A stretch of DNA of 64,000 bases from Cellulomonas persica (GCF_007989825.1 NZ_BJUA01000010.1:111642-175641), one strand, 5' to 3'; positions 29,812 through 37,952 are shown, numbered from the stretch's first letter. The notes: generated by a model not told the origin, from the sequence alone. Translations and numbers: made by a program.

Positions 29812-30429
29812 GTGACACAGCTGTGGCGCAACTTCTCCGACCTCGTCGCCGTGGTCACGGCCGTCGGGGTCGTCGTCGGGGGCGGGGTCTTCCTCGGCTG
29901 CTGGGCGTACCGCGGGACGGAACGGTCGTCGTCCGCGGTATGGCGCTCGGTCGGCGAGGCGCTCGTCGTGGTGTGGGTGCTCGTGCTCGCGGCCGTGACG
30001 CTGCGGCCGCTGGCGCACGCCGGCGCGGCGGACGCGCGGCTCGTGCCGTTCGCGGACCTCGGGTCGTCGGGCGACGCGTCGTGGCAGGCGGCGGCCGGGC
30101 ACGTCGGGGGCAGCGTGCTCCTGTTCGGCGCGGGCGGTGCGCTGCTGGCCGCGCGGCTCGGCTGGGGTCCAGGGCGTGCCGCGCTCGCGACGGGTGCGAC
30201 GGGGCTCGTCGTCGAGGTCCTGCAGCACGCGCTCGTCACGGGGCGGCGGGCGACGACCGACGACGTGCTGCTGGCGGCGGCCGCGGGGGCGATCGGCGGC
30301 CTGCTCGTCGTCGTCCTGGCCCGGATGGGGGACCGACGACGCGCGCGACGGACGGCCGTCCGGGTGGCACCACCCGCCCTGACGGCCCCCACAGCGCGAC
30401 CGAACGCGGAGCGGGTCCGCACGCGCTAG
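29812..30429 (+). CDS. VanZ-like membrane protein
   Basis: 205 residues with four or five membrane helices. The VanZ-like pattern is seen in VTLRPL (after helix 2), AGHVGGSVLLFGAGGALL, VVEVLQHALVTGRRATTDDVLL and a last helix ending in an Arg-rich tail. VanZ family members include low-level teicoplanin-resistance proteins and many without known role. GTG start at 29812, with TAGTCT at about 29751 as a possible -10 and a leader of about 50 nt. It is followed by the SIMPL gene after 10 nt, but that gene has its own -10. Confidence 0.7.
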   Translation: MTQLWRNFSDLVAVVTAVGVVVGGGVFLGCWAYRGTERSSSAVWRSVGEALVVVWVLVLAAVTLRPLAHAGAADARLVPFADLGSSGDASWQAAAGHVGGSVLLFGAGGALLAARLGWGPGRAALATGATGLVVEVLQHALVTGRRATTDDVLLAAAAGAIGGLLVVVLARMGDRRRARRTAVRVAPPALTAPTARPNAERVRTR

Positions 30430-30432
30430 CGT
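30427..30432 (+). promoter_or_regulatory. Candidate -10 box TAGCGT for the SIMPL gene
   Basis: TAGCGT overlaps the stop of the VanZ-like gene and lies 7 nt before the GTG at 30440. Confidence 0.5.
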
Positions 30433-30439
30433 CGGCGCT

Positions 30440-30484
30440 GTGCAGGAGACAGCCGTGCAGGAGACCGCTGTGCAGGAGACGCCT
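30440..30484 (+). repeat. 15-bp tandem repeat at the start of the SIMPL gene
   Basis: GTGCAGGAGAC is repeated three times at 15-bp period (30440, 30455, 30470), each beginning with a possible start codon. Confidence 0.8.
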
Positions 30485-31153
30485 GTGCCGGGGACGACCA
30501 TCACCGTCGAGGGCCGGTTCGAGCACCACCACGCCGCCGAGCGTGGGACCGTCTCGCTCGTCGTCGGCTTCGAGGGTCCGCAGCGCGAGGACGTGGTGCA
30601 GCGCGCGACGCACGCGCACGCCCGGATCGTCGACCAGGTGCGGGCGCTGCACGACCCGTCGTCCGGCCCGGTCACGTGGTGGTCCGCGCAGCGCATGAGC
30701 GTGTGGAGCCGCCGGCCGTGGAACGACCACGGCAAGCAGCTGCCGTTCGTGCATCACGCGCAGGTCGGGCTCGAGGCGAAGTTCTCCGACCTCGCGCGGC
30801 TCGCCGAGTGGGTCGAGCAGGTCGCGGTGCTCGACGGCGTCACGGTGCGCGGGGTCGACTGGACGCTGACGGAGGTCACCCGTACGCGGCTCGTCGCCGA
30901 CGCGCGTGCACGGGCCGTGGCGGACGCGGTCGAGCGCGCGGGCGCGTACGCCTCCGCGCTGGGGCTGACCGACGTGCGGGCGGTCGCGCTCGCCGAGCCC
31001 GGGATGCTCGGCGACCAGAGCCGTCCCGCGGCACCCGAGGCCGTCGCGATGATGCGCGGTGCCGTCGCCGACGCCTCGGGCGGTCAGCTGGACCTCAAGC
31101 CGGAGGACATCACGGTCGAGTCCGCGGTCCACGCGCGCTTCGTCGCGAGCTGA
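30440..31153 (+). CDS. SIMPL domain (DUF541) protein
   Basis: 237 residues. DUF541/SIMPL family. The core runs from about residue 17 (TITVEGRFEHHHAAERGTVSLVVGF) to the C-terminus, with LVADARARAVADAVERAGAYASALG as the usual conserved helix. No signal peptide is visible, unlike the periplasmic BP26-type members, so it may be cytoplasmic. The first 15 residues are coded by a 15-bp tandem repeat (Val-Gln-Glu-Thr-x), giving three in-frame GTG codons at 30440, 30455 and 30470; any could start translation. The first is supported by TAGCGT 7 nt upstream. Function unknown. Confidence 0.8.
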   Translation: MQETAVQETAVQETPVPGTTITVEGRFEHHHAAERGTVSLVVGFEGPQREDVVQRATHAHARIVDQVRALHDPSSGPVTWWSAQRMSVWSRRPWNDHGKQLPFVHHAQVGLEAKFSDLARLAEWVEQVAVLDGVTVRGVDWTLTEVTRTRLVADARARAVADAVERAGAYASALGLTDVRAVALAEPGMLGDQSRPAAPEAVAMMRGAVADASGGQLDLKPEDITVESAVHARFVAS

Positions 31154-31184
31154 CCCACCCGAGCGCTCGGCTCGCACTCATGCT

Positions 31185-31273
31185 CGAGCTCGGCACTCCC
31201 AGGCTCGAGCTCGGCATTTCTGCGCGAGATCGGCACTCCGGACTGCCGATCTCGCGCGTGACTGCCGAGCTCG
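31185..31273. repeat. Array of five CGAGMTCGGCA elements forming nested hairpins
   Basis: Direct copies at 31185-31195, 31206-31216 and 31225-31235, then inverted copies at 31244-31254 and 31263-31273. The inner pair extends to a perfect 14-bp stem (31222-31235 with 31244-31257). It lies between the convergent SIMPL gene and the 55-residue ORF and can act as a bidirectional terminator. Confidence 0.75.
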
Positions 31274-31295
31274 CGCACCGGACGTCGGCGGCGGG

Positions 31296-31463
31296 TCAGG
31301 CGCCGTTGAGCTGGACGTCGGTCTCCGGGCTGCGGCCGCCGTACGGGTCCGCCGGCGGGCCGGCCGGGATGGCGACCGTCGTCTGGTCCAGTCGGACCGG
31401 CTCGGGCAGCTCCTCGAAGCGCGACGCGACGGGGCTGGTGCTCGCGACGGGGGTGGTGCTCAC
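31296..31463 (-). CDS. 55-residue ORF coupled to the aminotransferase gene
   Basis: 55 residues, no recognised family. Thr/Pro/Ser/Val-rich N-terminus, then an acidic middle (FEELPEPVRLD) and a Gly/Pro-rich end (AGPPADPYGGRSPETD). No membrane segment and no cysteine. A perfect AGGAGG (31468-31473) overlaps the stop codon of the aminotransferase and lies 4 nt before the GTG start, a good sign that the ORF is translated. It could be a small regulatory protein or a precursor peptide, but no modifying enzyme is nearby. Confidence 0.55.
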   Translation of the reverse strand: MSTTPVASTSPVASRFEELPEPVRLDQTTVAIPAGPPADPYGGRSPETDVQLNGA

Positions 31464-31471
31464 GGTGCCTC

Positions 31472-32695
31472 CTACTGGCGGTACGACGACAGGAAGTTGC
31501 CGAGGCGCTCGACGGCCTCGGCGAGGACGCGCGCCTCGGGGAGCGTGACGATGCGCAGGTGGTCGGGCGTGGGCCAGTTGAAGCCCGTGCCCTGCACCAG
31601 CAGGATGTGCTCGCTCACGAGCAGGTCGTAGACGAGCCGGGCGTCGTCGTGGATCTCGTGGACCTCCGGGTCGAGGCGCGGGAACAGGTACAGCGCACCG
31701 TCGGGGCGCACGCACGTCACGCCCGGGATCGAGGTGAGCCCGCGCCACGCGACGTCGCGCTGCTCGTGCAGCCGGCCGCCGGGTGCGATCAGCGCGTCGA
31801 TCGACTGCACCCCGCCGAGCGCGGCCTGCAGCGCGTGCTGCGCGGGCACGTTCGCGCACAGACGCGTCGAGGCGAGCAGCTGGATGCCCTCGAGGAAGCC
31901 GGCGGCGTGCTCACGCGGTCCGGTCACGACCATCCAGCCCGAGCGGTAGCCGGCCACGCGGTACGTCTTCGACAGCCCGTTGAACGTCAGGCACAGCAGG
32001 TCGGGCGCGACGGACGCGAGCGGCGTGTGCACGGCGTCGTCGAACAGGATCCGGTCGTAGATCTCGTCGGCCAGCAGCAGCAGCGAGTGCCGCCGCGCGA
32101 TGTCGGCGAGGGCGACGAGCGTCTCGCGCGGGTAGACCGCACCCGTCGGGTTGTTCGGGTTGATGACGACGAGCGCCTTGGTGCGCGGCGTGACGAGCGA
32201 CTCGAGGTGCTCGAGGTCCGGCTGCCAGCCCTGCGTCTCGTCGCACCGGTAGTGCACGGGCTTGCCGTCGGACAGCGAGGTCATCGCGGTCCACAGCGGG
32301 TAGTCCGGGGAGGGGATGAGGACCTCGTCGCCCTCGTCGAGCAGCGCCTGCATCACCATGGTGATGAGCTCGGAGACGCCGTTGCCCAGGTAGACGTCCT
32401 CGACGTCGAACACCGGGAAGTCCGGGTCGGTCTCGTAGCGCGTGACCACGGCGCGACGGGCCGACTGGATGCCCTGCGACTCGCTGTACCCGTGCGCGGT
32501 GGGGATCGCGGCGATCATGTCGCGCACGATCTGGTGCGGCGCCTCGAAGCCGAACGCCGCCGGGTTGCCGGTGTTGAGCTTGAGGACCGCGTGCCCCTCC
32601 GCCTCGAGGCGCGCCGCCTCGGTGAGCGTCGCCCCCCGGATCTCGTAGAGGACGTCCTTGAGCTTGGCGGACTGGTCGAGCGGGCGCAGGTGCAT
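31472..32695 (-). CDS. Alanine/aspartate-type aminotransferase (AlaA-like, class I)
   Basis: 407 residues. Fold-type I PLP aminotransferase: KLNTGNPAAFGFEAP at the start, NPNNPTGAVYPRETL, DEIYDRILFD and the PLP lysine in FNGLSKTYRVAGYRSGW; the C-terminal Arg region is also present. The sequence resembles the AlaA/YfbQ group making alanine from pyruvate and glutamate. It is divergent from urtA, so nitrogen regulation in common is possible. ATG start with minus-strand TACGCT 6 nt upstream; the 55-residue ORF follows in the same transcript. Confidence 0.9.
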   Translation of the reverse strand: MHLRPLDQSAKLKDVLYEIRGATLTEAARLEAEGHAVLKLNTGNPAAFGFEAPHQIVRDMIAAIPTAHGYSESQGIQSARRAVVTRYETDPDFPVFDVEDVYLGNGVSELITMVMQALLDEGDEVLIPSPDYPLWTAMTSLSDGKPVHYRCDETQGWQPDLEHLESLVTPRTKALVVINPNNPTGAVYPRETLVALADIARRHSLLLLADEIYDRILFDDAVHTPLASVAPDLLCLTFNGLSKTYRVAGYRSGWMVVTGPREHAAGFLEGIQLLASTRLCANVPAQHALQAALGGVQSIDALIAPGGRLHEQRDVAWRGLTSIPGVTCVRPDGALYLFPRLDPEVHEIHDDARLVYDLLVSEHILLVQGTGFNWPTPDHLRIVTLPEARVLAEAVERLGNFLSSYRQ

Positions 32696-32701
32696 GCCCG
32701 C

Positions 32702-32707
32702 AGCGTA
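32702..32707 (-). promoter_or_regulatory. Candidate -10 box TACGCT for the aminotransferase
   Basis: Minus-strand TACGCT is 6 nt before the ATG at 32695. Confidence 0.4.
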
Positions 32708-32764
32708 GGACCGGCGCGCCCACGCGCGCGGCGCCCGATCGCGTGACCGGATCGGGATCAGGAC

Positions 32765-32780
32765 GAAACACCCCGTTCAC
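32765..32780 (+). promoter_or_regulatory. Possible GlnR-type half-box upstream of urtA
   Basis: GAAAC-N6-TTCAC resembles the actinobacterial GlnR pattern (GAAAC-N6-GTNAC) with one mismatch. A second GAAAC occurs at 32799. Weak evidence on its own, but the genes downstream are typical nitrogen-control targets. Confidence 0.25.
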
Positions 32781-32796
32781 GCCCGGGCGCCCCTGT

Positions 32797-32819
32797 CCGA
32801 AACACCCGATCCCTAGCGT
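32797..32819 (+). promoter_or_regulatory. urt promoter core: CCGAAACACCCG - N5 - TAGCGT
   Basis: The 12-mer at 32797-32808 is followed after 5 nt by the -10 box TAGCGT (32814-32819). The same 12-mer (one change) with the same 5-nt spacing to a TACCGT box precedes the urea carboxylase gene at 38899. Confidence 0.6.
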
Positions 32820-32827
32820 CCTGCGAC

Positions 32828-32938
32828 ATGGGCACAGGGATGTATACACCTCGGGACACAGCGCGGTGCGCCGCGGTGCCTGGGCCCCCGTCCGGTTCCG
32901 CTCGTGAGCTCTTCCCCAGCGAAAGGGTCCCCTCGTGA
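32828..32938 (+). CDS. Putative 36-residue leader peptide of the urt operon
   Basis: 36 codons from ATG to a TGA that overlaps the urtA start as GTGA. The ATG lies 8 nt after TAGCGT, the geometry of leaderless genes in this window. The N-terminus MGTGMYTP is coded by the operator TGTATACA. The remainder is Arg/Pro/Ser-rich with one cysteine and no obvious regulatory codon run. If translated, it would couple ribosome flow to urtA. It could equally be a chance ORF, since urtA has its own GAAAGGG site. No homologue is known to me. Confidence 0.4.
   Translation: MGTGMYTPRDTARCAAVPGPPSGSARELFPSERVPS
32838..32850 (+). promoter_or_regulatory. Palindromic operator GGATGTATACACC upstream of urtA
   Basis: Centred on TGTATACA (32841-32848), about 15-20 nt downstream of the predicted transcription start, a roadblock position for a repressor. 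A matching GGGTGTATACGCC lies before the urea carboxylase. The GntR/FCD regulator encoded at 37967 is the probable binder (inference). Confidence 0.6.
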
Positions 32939-34194
32939 CCAGAACGACTCGCACCACCCGCGCGCTCGCGGTGTCCAGCGGGGCGCTCGTCGCCCTCCTC
33001 GCCCTGTCGGCGTGCGGCTCCCGCACCGACGACGAGGCCTCCGGCCCCAGCGCCGAGGGCTCGTGCGTCGAGACCGACGGCGACTCGGTCAAGATCGGCT
33101 TCCTCAACTCGCTGTCCGGCACGATGGCCATCTCCGAGCAGACGGTCCGGGACTCGCTCGACCTCGCGGCCAAGGAGATCAACGCCGCGGGCGGCGTGCT
33201 GGGCAAGCAGCTGACGGTCGTCGGCGAGGACGGCCAGTCCGAGCCCACGGTGTTCGCCGAGAAGGCCGAGAAGCTCATCAAGTCCGACTGCGTGGCCGCG
33301 GTGTTCGGCGGCTGGACCTCGTCGTCGCGCAAGGCGATGCTGCCGGTCTTCGAGGACAACGACGCGCTGCTCTTCTACCCGGTCCAGTACGAGGGCCTGG
33401 AGGCGTCACCCAACATCTTCTACACGGGCGCCACGACGAACCAGCAGATCATCCCGGGGATGGACTACCTCAAGGAGCAGGGCGTCACGAAGGTCTTCCT
33501 CGTCGGCTCCGACTACGTGTTCCCGCGCACCGCGAACAAGGAGATCATCGCGTACGCCGGTGCGAACGGGATCGAGATCGTCGGCGAGGAGTACGCGCCG
33601 CTGGGCCACACGGACTTCTCGACGATCGTCACCAAGCTCAAGGGCTCGGGCGCGCAGGCCGTGTTCAACACGCTCAACGGCGACTCGAACGTCGCGTTCT
33701 TCAAGGAGTACAAGAACGTGGGCCTGACGGCCGAGACCGTGCCGGTCGTCTCGGTGTCGATCGCCGAGGAGGAGGTCGGCGGCATCGGCGTCGACAACAT
33801 CGTCGGCCAGCTCACCGCCTGGAACTACTACCAGACGGTCGAGTCCCCCGAGAACGAGAAGTTCGTCGCGGCGTTCAAGGCCGAGTACGGCGACGACCGC
33901 GTGACGTCCGACCCGATGGAGGCGGCCTACACCTCGCTCTACCTGTGGAAGGGCATGGTCGAGAAGGCCAAGTCGTTCGCGGTGGCCGACGTGCAGGCCG
34001 CGGCCGACGGCGTCTCGTTCGACGCCCCCGAGGGCACCGTCACCGTCAACGGCGACAACCACCACATCGCGAAGACCGCGCTCATCGGCAAGATCGACGC
34101 CGACGGCCTGATCTACCCGGTCTGGGAGTCCGACGGCCCGATCGAGCCGGACCCGTTCCTCGAGGGCTACGAGTGGGCCGAGGGGCTGTCCTGA
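32935..34194 (+). CDS. urtA: Urea ABC transporter, substrate-binding lipoprotein
   Basis: 419 residues. A lipoprotein signal peptide with lipobox LSAC and Cys27. The mature part is the type-1 periplasmic-binding fold of amide/urea binders: [55 protein letters not shown] and [20 protein letters not shown] are UrtA signatures. It binds urea outside the membrane and delivers it to UrtBC. GTG start with GAAAGGG upstream. The operon order urtABCDE supports the urea rather than branched-chain amino-acid assignment. Confidence 0.95.
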   Translation: MTRTTRTTRALAVSSGALVALLALSACGSRTDDEASGPSAEGSCVETDGDSVKIGFLNSLSGTMAISEQTVRDSLDLAAKEINAAGGVLGKQLTVVGEDGQSEPTVFAEKAEKLIKSDCVAAVFGGWTSSSRKAMLPVFEDNDALLFYPVQYEGLEASPNIFYTGATTNQQIIPGMDYLKEQGVTKVFLVGSDYVFPRTANKEIIAYAGANGIEIVGEEYAPLGHTDFSTIVTKLKGSGAQAVFNTLNGDSNVAFFKEYKNVGLTAETVPVVSVSIAEEEVGGIGVDNIVGQLTAWNYYQTVESPENEKFVAAFKAEYGDDRVTSDPMEAAYTSLYLWKGMVEKAKSFAVADVQAAADGVSFDAPEGTVTVNGDNHHIAKTALIGKIDADGLIYPVWESDGPIEPDPFLEGYEWAEGLS

Positions 34195-34216
34195 CCCGCT
34201 GAGCCCCACCCCTGAC

Positions 34217-34258
34217 GGCGGTGGTCCGGTGCTCCTCTCCGTGCGCCGGGCCACCGCC
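34217..34258 (+). terminator. Intercistronic hairpin between urtA and urtB
   Basis: 13-bp stem (34217-34229 with 34246-34258, one T-G pair) and a 16-nt loop. Likely protects or attenuates the transcript so that the binding protein exceeds the permease. Confidence 0.6.
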
Positions 34259-34325
34259 CCCCAGCCGTTCGCCGCCCACCGGCGGCAGGCCGCGTCCGAC
34301 GAGGGCGCAGGAAGGACGCGGGTGC

Positions 34326-35210
34326 ATGGATGCCCTGGTCTCACAGCTCTTCGCCGGGCTGAGCCTCGGGTCGGTGCTGCTCCTGGCAGCGCTCGGCCTC
34401 GCGCTCACGTTCGGGCAGATGGGCGTCATCAACATGGCGCACGGCGAGTTCATGATGGCGGGCGCGTACACGGCGTTCGTCGTGCAGAAGGTCGTCGCCG
34501 ACGCGGGCGTCTCGCTGCTCGTCTCCCTGGTGATCGGGTTCCTGGTCGGGGGCCTGCTCGGCCTGCTCCTCGAGGTCACCCTGATCTCCCGGATGTACCA
34601 CCGGCCGCTCGACACGTTGCTCGTGACGTTCGGGGTCGCGCTCGTGCTGCAGCAGCTCGCGCGGGACGTCTTCGGCGCCCCGAACGTCGACGTGCGCGCC
34701 CCGGCCTGGCTGTCGGGCGCGGTGCAGGTGCTCGGGGTCGGGGTGCCGAGGACGCGCTTGTTCATCCTCGCGCTCGCGGTCCTCGCGGTCGTCGCGATGG
34801 CCCTCGCGCTCAAGCTGACGCCGCTCGGCCGGCGGATCCGCGCGACGGTCGCCAACCGCGACCTCGCGGAGACCGCGGGCATCTCGACGCGCGCCACGGA
34901 CCGGCTCACGTTCTTCCTGGGCTCGGGCGTCGCGGGCGTCGCCGGGGTGGCGCTCACGCTGCTCGGGTCGATCGGGCCGACGCTCGGGACCGCCTACATC
35001 GTCGACGCGTTCCTCGTCGTCGTGGTCGGCGGCATCGGCCAGCTCAAGGGTGCGGTGATCGCCGCGTTCGGGCTCGGCCTGCTGCAGGCCGGGATCGAGT
35101 ACTCGTCGACCGCGAGCATCGCCAAGGTGCTCGTGTTCGTCATCATCGTCGCGTTCCTGCAGGTCAGGCCGCAGGGTCTGGTCGCCGTCCGGACGAGGAG
35201 CCTCGCATGA
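34326..35210 (+). CDS. urtB: Urea ABC transporter permease UrtB
   Basis: 294 residues with about eight membrane helices (LivH type). ALGLALTFGQMGVINMAHGEFMMAGAY is the family hallmark, followed by the cytoplasmic EAA-like region TVANRDLAETAGI and VVVGGIGQLKGAVIAAFGLG. Shorter than UrtB proteins that carry an N-terminal extension. Forms the channel with UrtC. ATG chosen at 34326. The stop overlaps urtC by 4 bases (ATGA). Confidence 0.95.
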   Translation: MDALVSQLFAGLSLGSVLLLAALGLALTFGQMGVINMAHGEFMMAGAYTAFVVQKVVADAGVSLLVSLVIGFLVGGLLGLLLEVTLISRMYHRPLDTLLVTFGVALVLQQLARDVFGAPNVDVRAPAWLSGAVQVLGVGVPRTRLFILALAVLAVVAMALALKLTPLGRRIRATVANRDLAETAGISTRATDRLTFFLGSGVAGVAGVALTLLGSIGPTLGTAYIVDAFLVVVVGGIGQLKGAVIAAFGLGLLQAGIEYSSTASIAKVLVFVIIVAFLQVRPQGLVAVRTRSLA

Positions 35211-36346
35211 GCGCCCTGTGGTCGAACGAGCGGGCGCGCCTGCTCGTCGGGATCGGTGCGGCCGGTCTCCTGCTGTTCGTCGTCGCGCCGAACGTCCTGT
35301 CGGACTTCCGCCTCAACCTGCTGGCGAAGTTCATCTGCCTCGCGATGGTCGCGGTCGGGATCGGCCTCGCGTGGGGCCGTGGGGGCATGCTCACGCTCGG
35401 CCAGGGCGTGTTCTTCGGGCTCGGCGGCTACCTCATGGCCATGCACCTCAAGCTCGCCGACGCCGGCCCGGACGGCGTGCCGGACTTCATGCTGCTGTAC
35501 GGCGACGGCACCGTGCCCGCGTGGTGGGAGCCGATGCGCAGCCCGGTCGTGACGATCCTCGCGATCCTGCTCCTGCCCGCGGGCCTGGCTGCCCTGCTGG
35601 GGCTCGCGGTGTTCAAGCGTCGCGTGCGCGGCGCGTACTTCGCGATCCTGTCGCAGGCGCTCGCCGCCGCGTTCGTGATCCTGCTCATCGGCCAGCAGAA
35701 GGTCACCGGGGGGACCAACGGGCTCAACGGGTTCCGGTCGTTCTTCGGGTTCTCGCTGGCCGACCCGGTCAACAAGGAGATGCTGTACTACATCGCCGCC
35801 GGGACGCTGCTGGTGATGGTGCTGACCGTGCGGCTGATCATGCGGTCGCGCTACGGCGAGCTGCTGGTGGCGGTGCGCGACCAGGAGAACCGGGTGCGGT
35901 TCCTCGGCTACGACCCCGCGCTGGTCAAGGTCCTCGCGTACACCGTGGCGGCGCTGTTCGCGGCGATCGGCGGGGCGCTGTTCGCGCCGGTCGTCGGGAT
36001 CATCTCGCCCGCCGACGTGGGGGTGGTCCCGTCGATCGCGTTCCTCGTGGGTGTCGCGATCGGCGGCCGCGCGACGCTGCTCGGCCCGGTGATCGGGTCG
36101 CTCGCGGTCTCGTGGGCGGAGACGAGCCTGTCCGAGCGGTTCCCGTCGTTCTGGACCTACTTCCTGGGCGGGCTGTTCATCCTCGTCGTCGCGTTCCTGC
36201 CGGACGGGCTGGCGACGGTCGGGCGCCTGCGGCTCGGACGGCGGTCGTCGTCCGACGAACCCGCCGGCCCGGACACGTCCGACGAGCCCGCCCCCGCCGA
36301 CGACGAGCACGACGAGGCCACCGCGACCGCGGGGAGGACCGCATGA
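35207..36346 (+). CDS. urtC: Urea ABC transporter permease UrtC
   Basis: 379 residues, LivM type. About nine membrane helices, with the family motifs WGRGGMLTLGQGVFFGLGGY, GTNGLNGF and LVAVRDQENRVRFLGYD (EAA loop). The C-terminal 45 residues form an Asp/Glu/Ala/Pro-rich cytoplasmic tail absent from textbook members. ATG overlaps urtB and has GACGAGGAG upstream; the stop overlaps urtD (ATGA). Confidence 0.95.
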   Translation: MSALWSNERARLLVGIGAAGLLLFVVAPNVLSDFRLNLLAKFICLAMVAVGIGLAWGRGGMLTLGQGVFFGLGGYLMAMHLKLADAGPDGVPDFMLLYGDGTVPAWWEPMRSPVVTILAILLLPAGLAALLGLAVFKRRVRGAYFAILSQALAAAFVILLIGQQKVTGGTNGLNGFRSFFGFSLADPVNKEMLYYIAAGTLLVMVLTVRLIMRSRYGELLVAVRDQENRVRFLGYDPALVKVLAYTVAALFAAIGGALFAPVVGIISPADVGVVPSIAFLVGVAIGGRATLLGPVIGSLAVSWAETSLSERFPSFWTYFLGGLFILVVAFLPDGLATVGRLRLGRRSSSDEPAGPDTSDEPAPADDEHDEATATAGRTA

Positions 36347-37206
36347 CGACGCACCCAGCCACGCCCGCGCCCGACGAGGGCGCGCAGGTCCAGCTCGACC
36401 CGCAGGCGCTCGAGGCGGTGATCGCCGCACCCGGCGAGCGGTTCCGGCACGACTACCTCGAGGTGCGCGGACTGCGCGTCGAGTTCGACGGGTTCGTCGC
36501 GGTCGACGGCGTGGACCTCACCGTCACGCAGGGTGACCTGCGGTTCCTCATCGGCCCGAACGGCGCCGGCAAGACGACGATCGTCGACGCCATCACCGGG
36601 CTCGCCCGCTGCTCGGGCTCGGTGCAGTTCGGCCGCGTGGAGCTGGTCGGGAAGCCCGCGCACCAGATCGTGCGTGCCGGGGTCGGGCGCACGTTCCAGA
36701 CCGCGAGCGTGTTCGACGAGCTGTCGGTGCTGCAGAACCTCGACATCGCGGCGGGCTCGCGGCGCGGGCTGCCGACGCTCCTGCGGCGCCGCCGGTCGGT
36801 CCCCGAGGAGGTCGAGCAGGCGCTCGAGACCATCGGGCTCACCGCGCTCGCGGACTCGCCCGCCGGGGTGCTCGCGCACGGGCAGAAGCAGTGGCTCGAG
36901 ATCGGGATGCTCCTGGTCCAGGACGCGCACCTGCTGCTGCTCGACGAACCCGTGGCCGGCATGAGCCACGCCGAGCGCGAGCAGACCGGGCTCCTGCTGC
37001 AACGCATCGGCGAGCAGCGCACGGTCGTCGTCGTCGAGCACGACATGGAGTTCCTGCGGACGTTCGCCTCGTCGGTCACGGTGCTCCACCAAGGGCGTGT
37101 GCTGTCCGAGGGGACGGTCGCGCAGGTGCAGGCCGACCCGAAGGTCGTCGAGGTGTACCTGGGCCGTGGCGCGGGTGCGCGCGGCTCCGCGACGGAGGTG
37201 GAGTGA
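36343..37206 (+). CDS. urtD: Urea ABC transporter ATPase UrtD
   Basis: 287 residues. LivG-type ATPase with Walker A GPNGAGKTT (about 72-80), GRTFQTASVFDELSV, the UrtD-specific signature LAHGQKQWLEIGM and Walker B LLLLDEPVAGMSHAE, then VVEHDMEFLR with the switch His. An N-terminal extension of about 35 residues precedes the ABC core. It pairs with UrtE. The stop overlaps the urtE start by one base. Confidence 0.95.
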   Translation: MTTHPATPAPDEGAQVQLDPQALEAVIAAPGERFRHDYLEVRGLRVEFDGFVAVDGVDLTVTQGDLRFLIGPNGAGKTTIVDAITGLARCSGSVQFGRVELVGKPAHQIVRAGVGRTFQTASVFDELSVLQNLDIAAGSRRGLPTLLRRRRSVPEEVEQALETIGLTALADSPAGVLAHGQKQWLEIGMLLVQDAHLLLLDEPVAGMSHAEREQTGLLLQRIGEQRTVVVVEHDMEFLRTFASSVTVLHQGRVLSEGTVAQVQADPKVVEVYLGRGAGARGSATEVE

Positions 37207-37901
37207 TGCTGCGACTGACCGGGGTGCACGTGGGGTACGGCCGCACGTCGGTGGTGCACGGCGTCGACGTCGAGGTCGAGCAGGACTGCGTGACCGCGGT
37301 CATGGGCCACAACGGCGCGGGCAAGACGACGCTCCTGCGTGCCGCCGTCGGGCTGCTGCCCGTGCGCAGCGGCACCGTGCTGCTCGCCGGAGAGGACGTG
37401 ACGAGGCTGCGGCCGCACCAGCGCGTGCGGCGCGGGCTCGCCTACGTGCCGCAGGGGCAGCAGTCGTTCGGCACGCTCACCGCGCGCGAGAACCTGCAGC
37501 TCGTGGCGGACGGCGCGGGCGCGGCGGGCAAGGCGCGCATGGACTCGGCGCTCGACCTGTTCCCCGCGCTGCGTGAGCTGCTCGGCCGGCGTGCGGGCCT
37601 GCTCTCTGGCGGGCAGAGGCAGCAGCTCGCGATCGCGCGCGCCCTCATCACGGGGCCGCGCGTGCTGATCCTCGACGAGCCGACCGAGGGCATCCAGCCC
37701 AACGTCGTGCAGGAGATCGAGGACGCGATCACCGCGCTGACGGCGGCCGGGGGGCTCGCGGTCCTGCTCGTCGAGCAGCACGTCGGGTTCGCCCTGTCCG
37801 CCGCCGCGCGCTACTACGTGCTCGAGTCCGGGCGCGTGACCAGCGAGGGTGCCGGTGGGCTCGAGCGGGAGGGCGACGTCCGTGCGGCGATGGCGTTGTG
37901 A
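37206..37901 (+). CDS. urtE: Urea ABC transporter ATPase UrtE
   Basis: 231 residues. LivF-type ATPase: Walker A GHNGAGKTT (about 36-44), YVPQGQQSFGTLTARENL, signature LLSGGQRQQLAIARAL, Walker B VLILDEPTEGIQPNVV and switch His in VEQHVGFAL. Last gene of the urt unit. The GntR regulator follows on the same strand after about 65 nt with its own -10. Confidence 0.95.
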   Translation: MLRLTGVHVGYGRTSVVHGVDVEVEQDCVTAVMGHNGAGKTTLLRAAVGLLPVRSGTVLLAGEDVTRLRPHQRVRRGLAYVPQGQQSFGTLTARENLQLVADGAGAAGKARMDSALDLFPALRELLGRRAGLLSGGQRQQLAIARALITGPRVLILDEPTEGIQPNVVQEIEDAITALTAAGGLAVLLVEQHVGFALSAAARYYVLESGRVTSEGAGGLEREGDVRAAMAL

Positions 37902-37952
37902 CGGGGGCGCGCAGGCCGGTCGGTGGTCCGAGGGGCGCGCGAGGGCGAGGAC

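Noticed and set aside
30440..31153. BP26-like periplasmic SIMPL protein
   Set aside because: No signal peptide or hydrophobic helix is present at the N-terminus.
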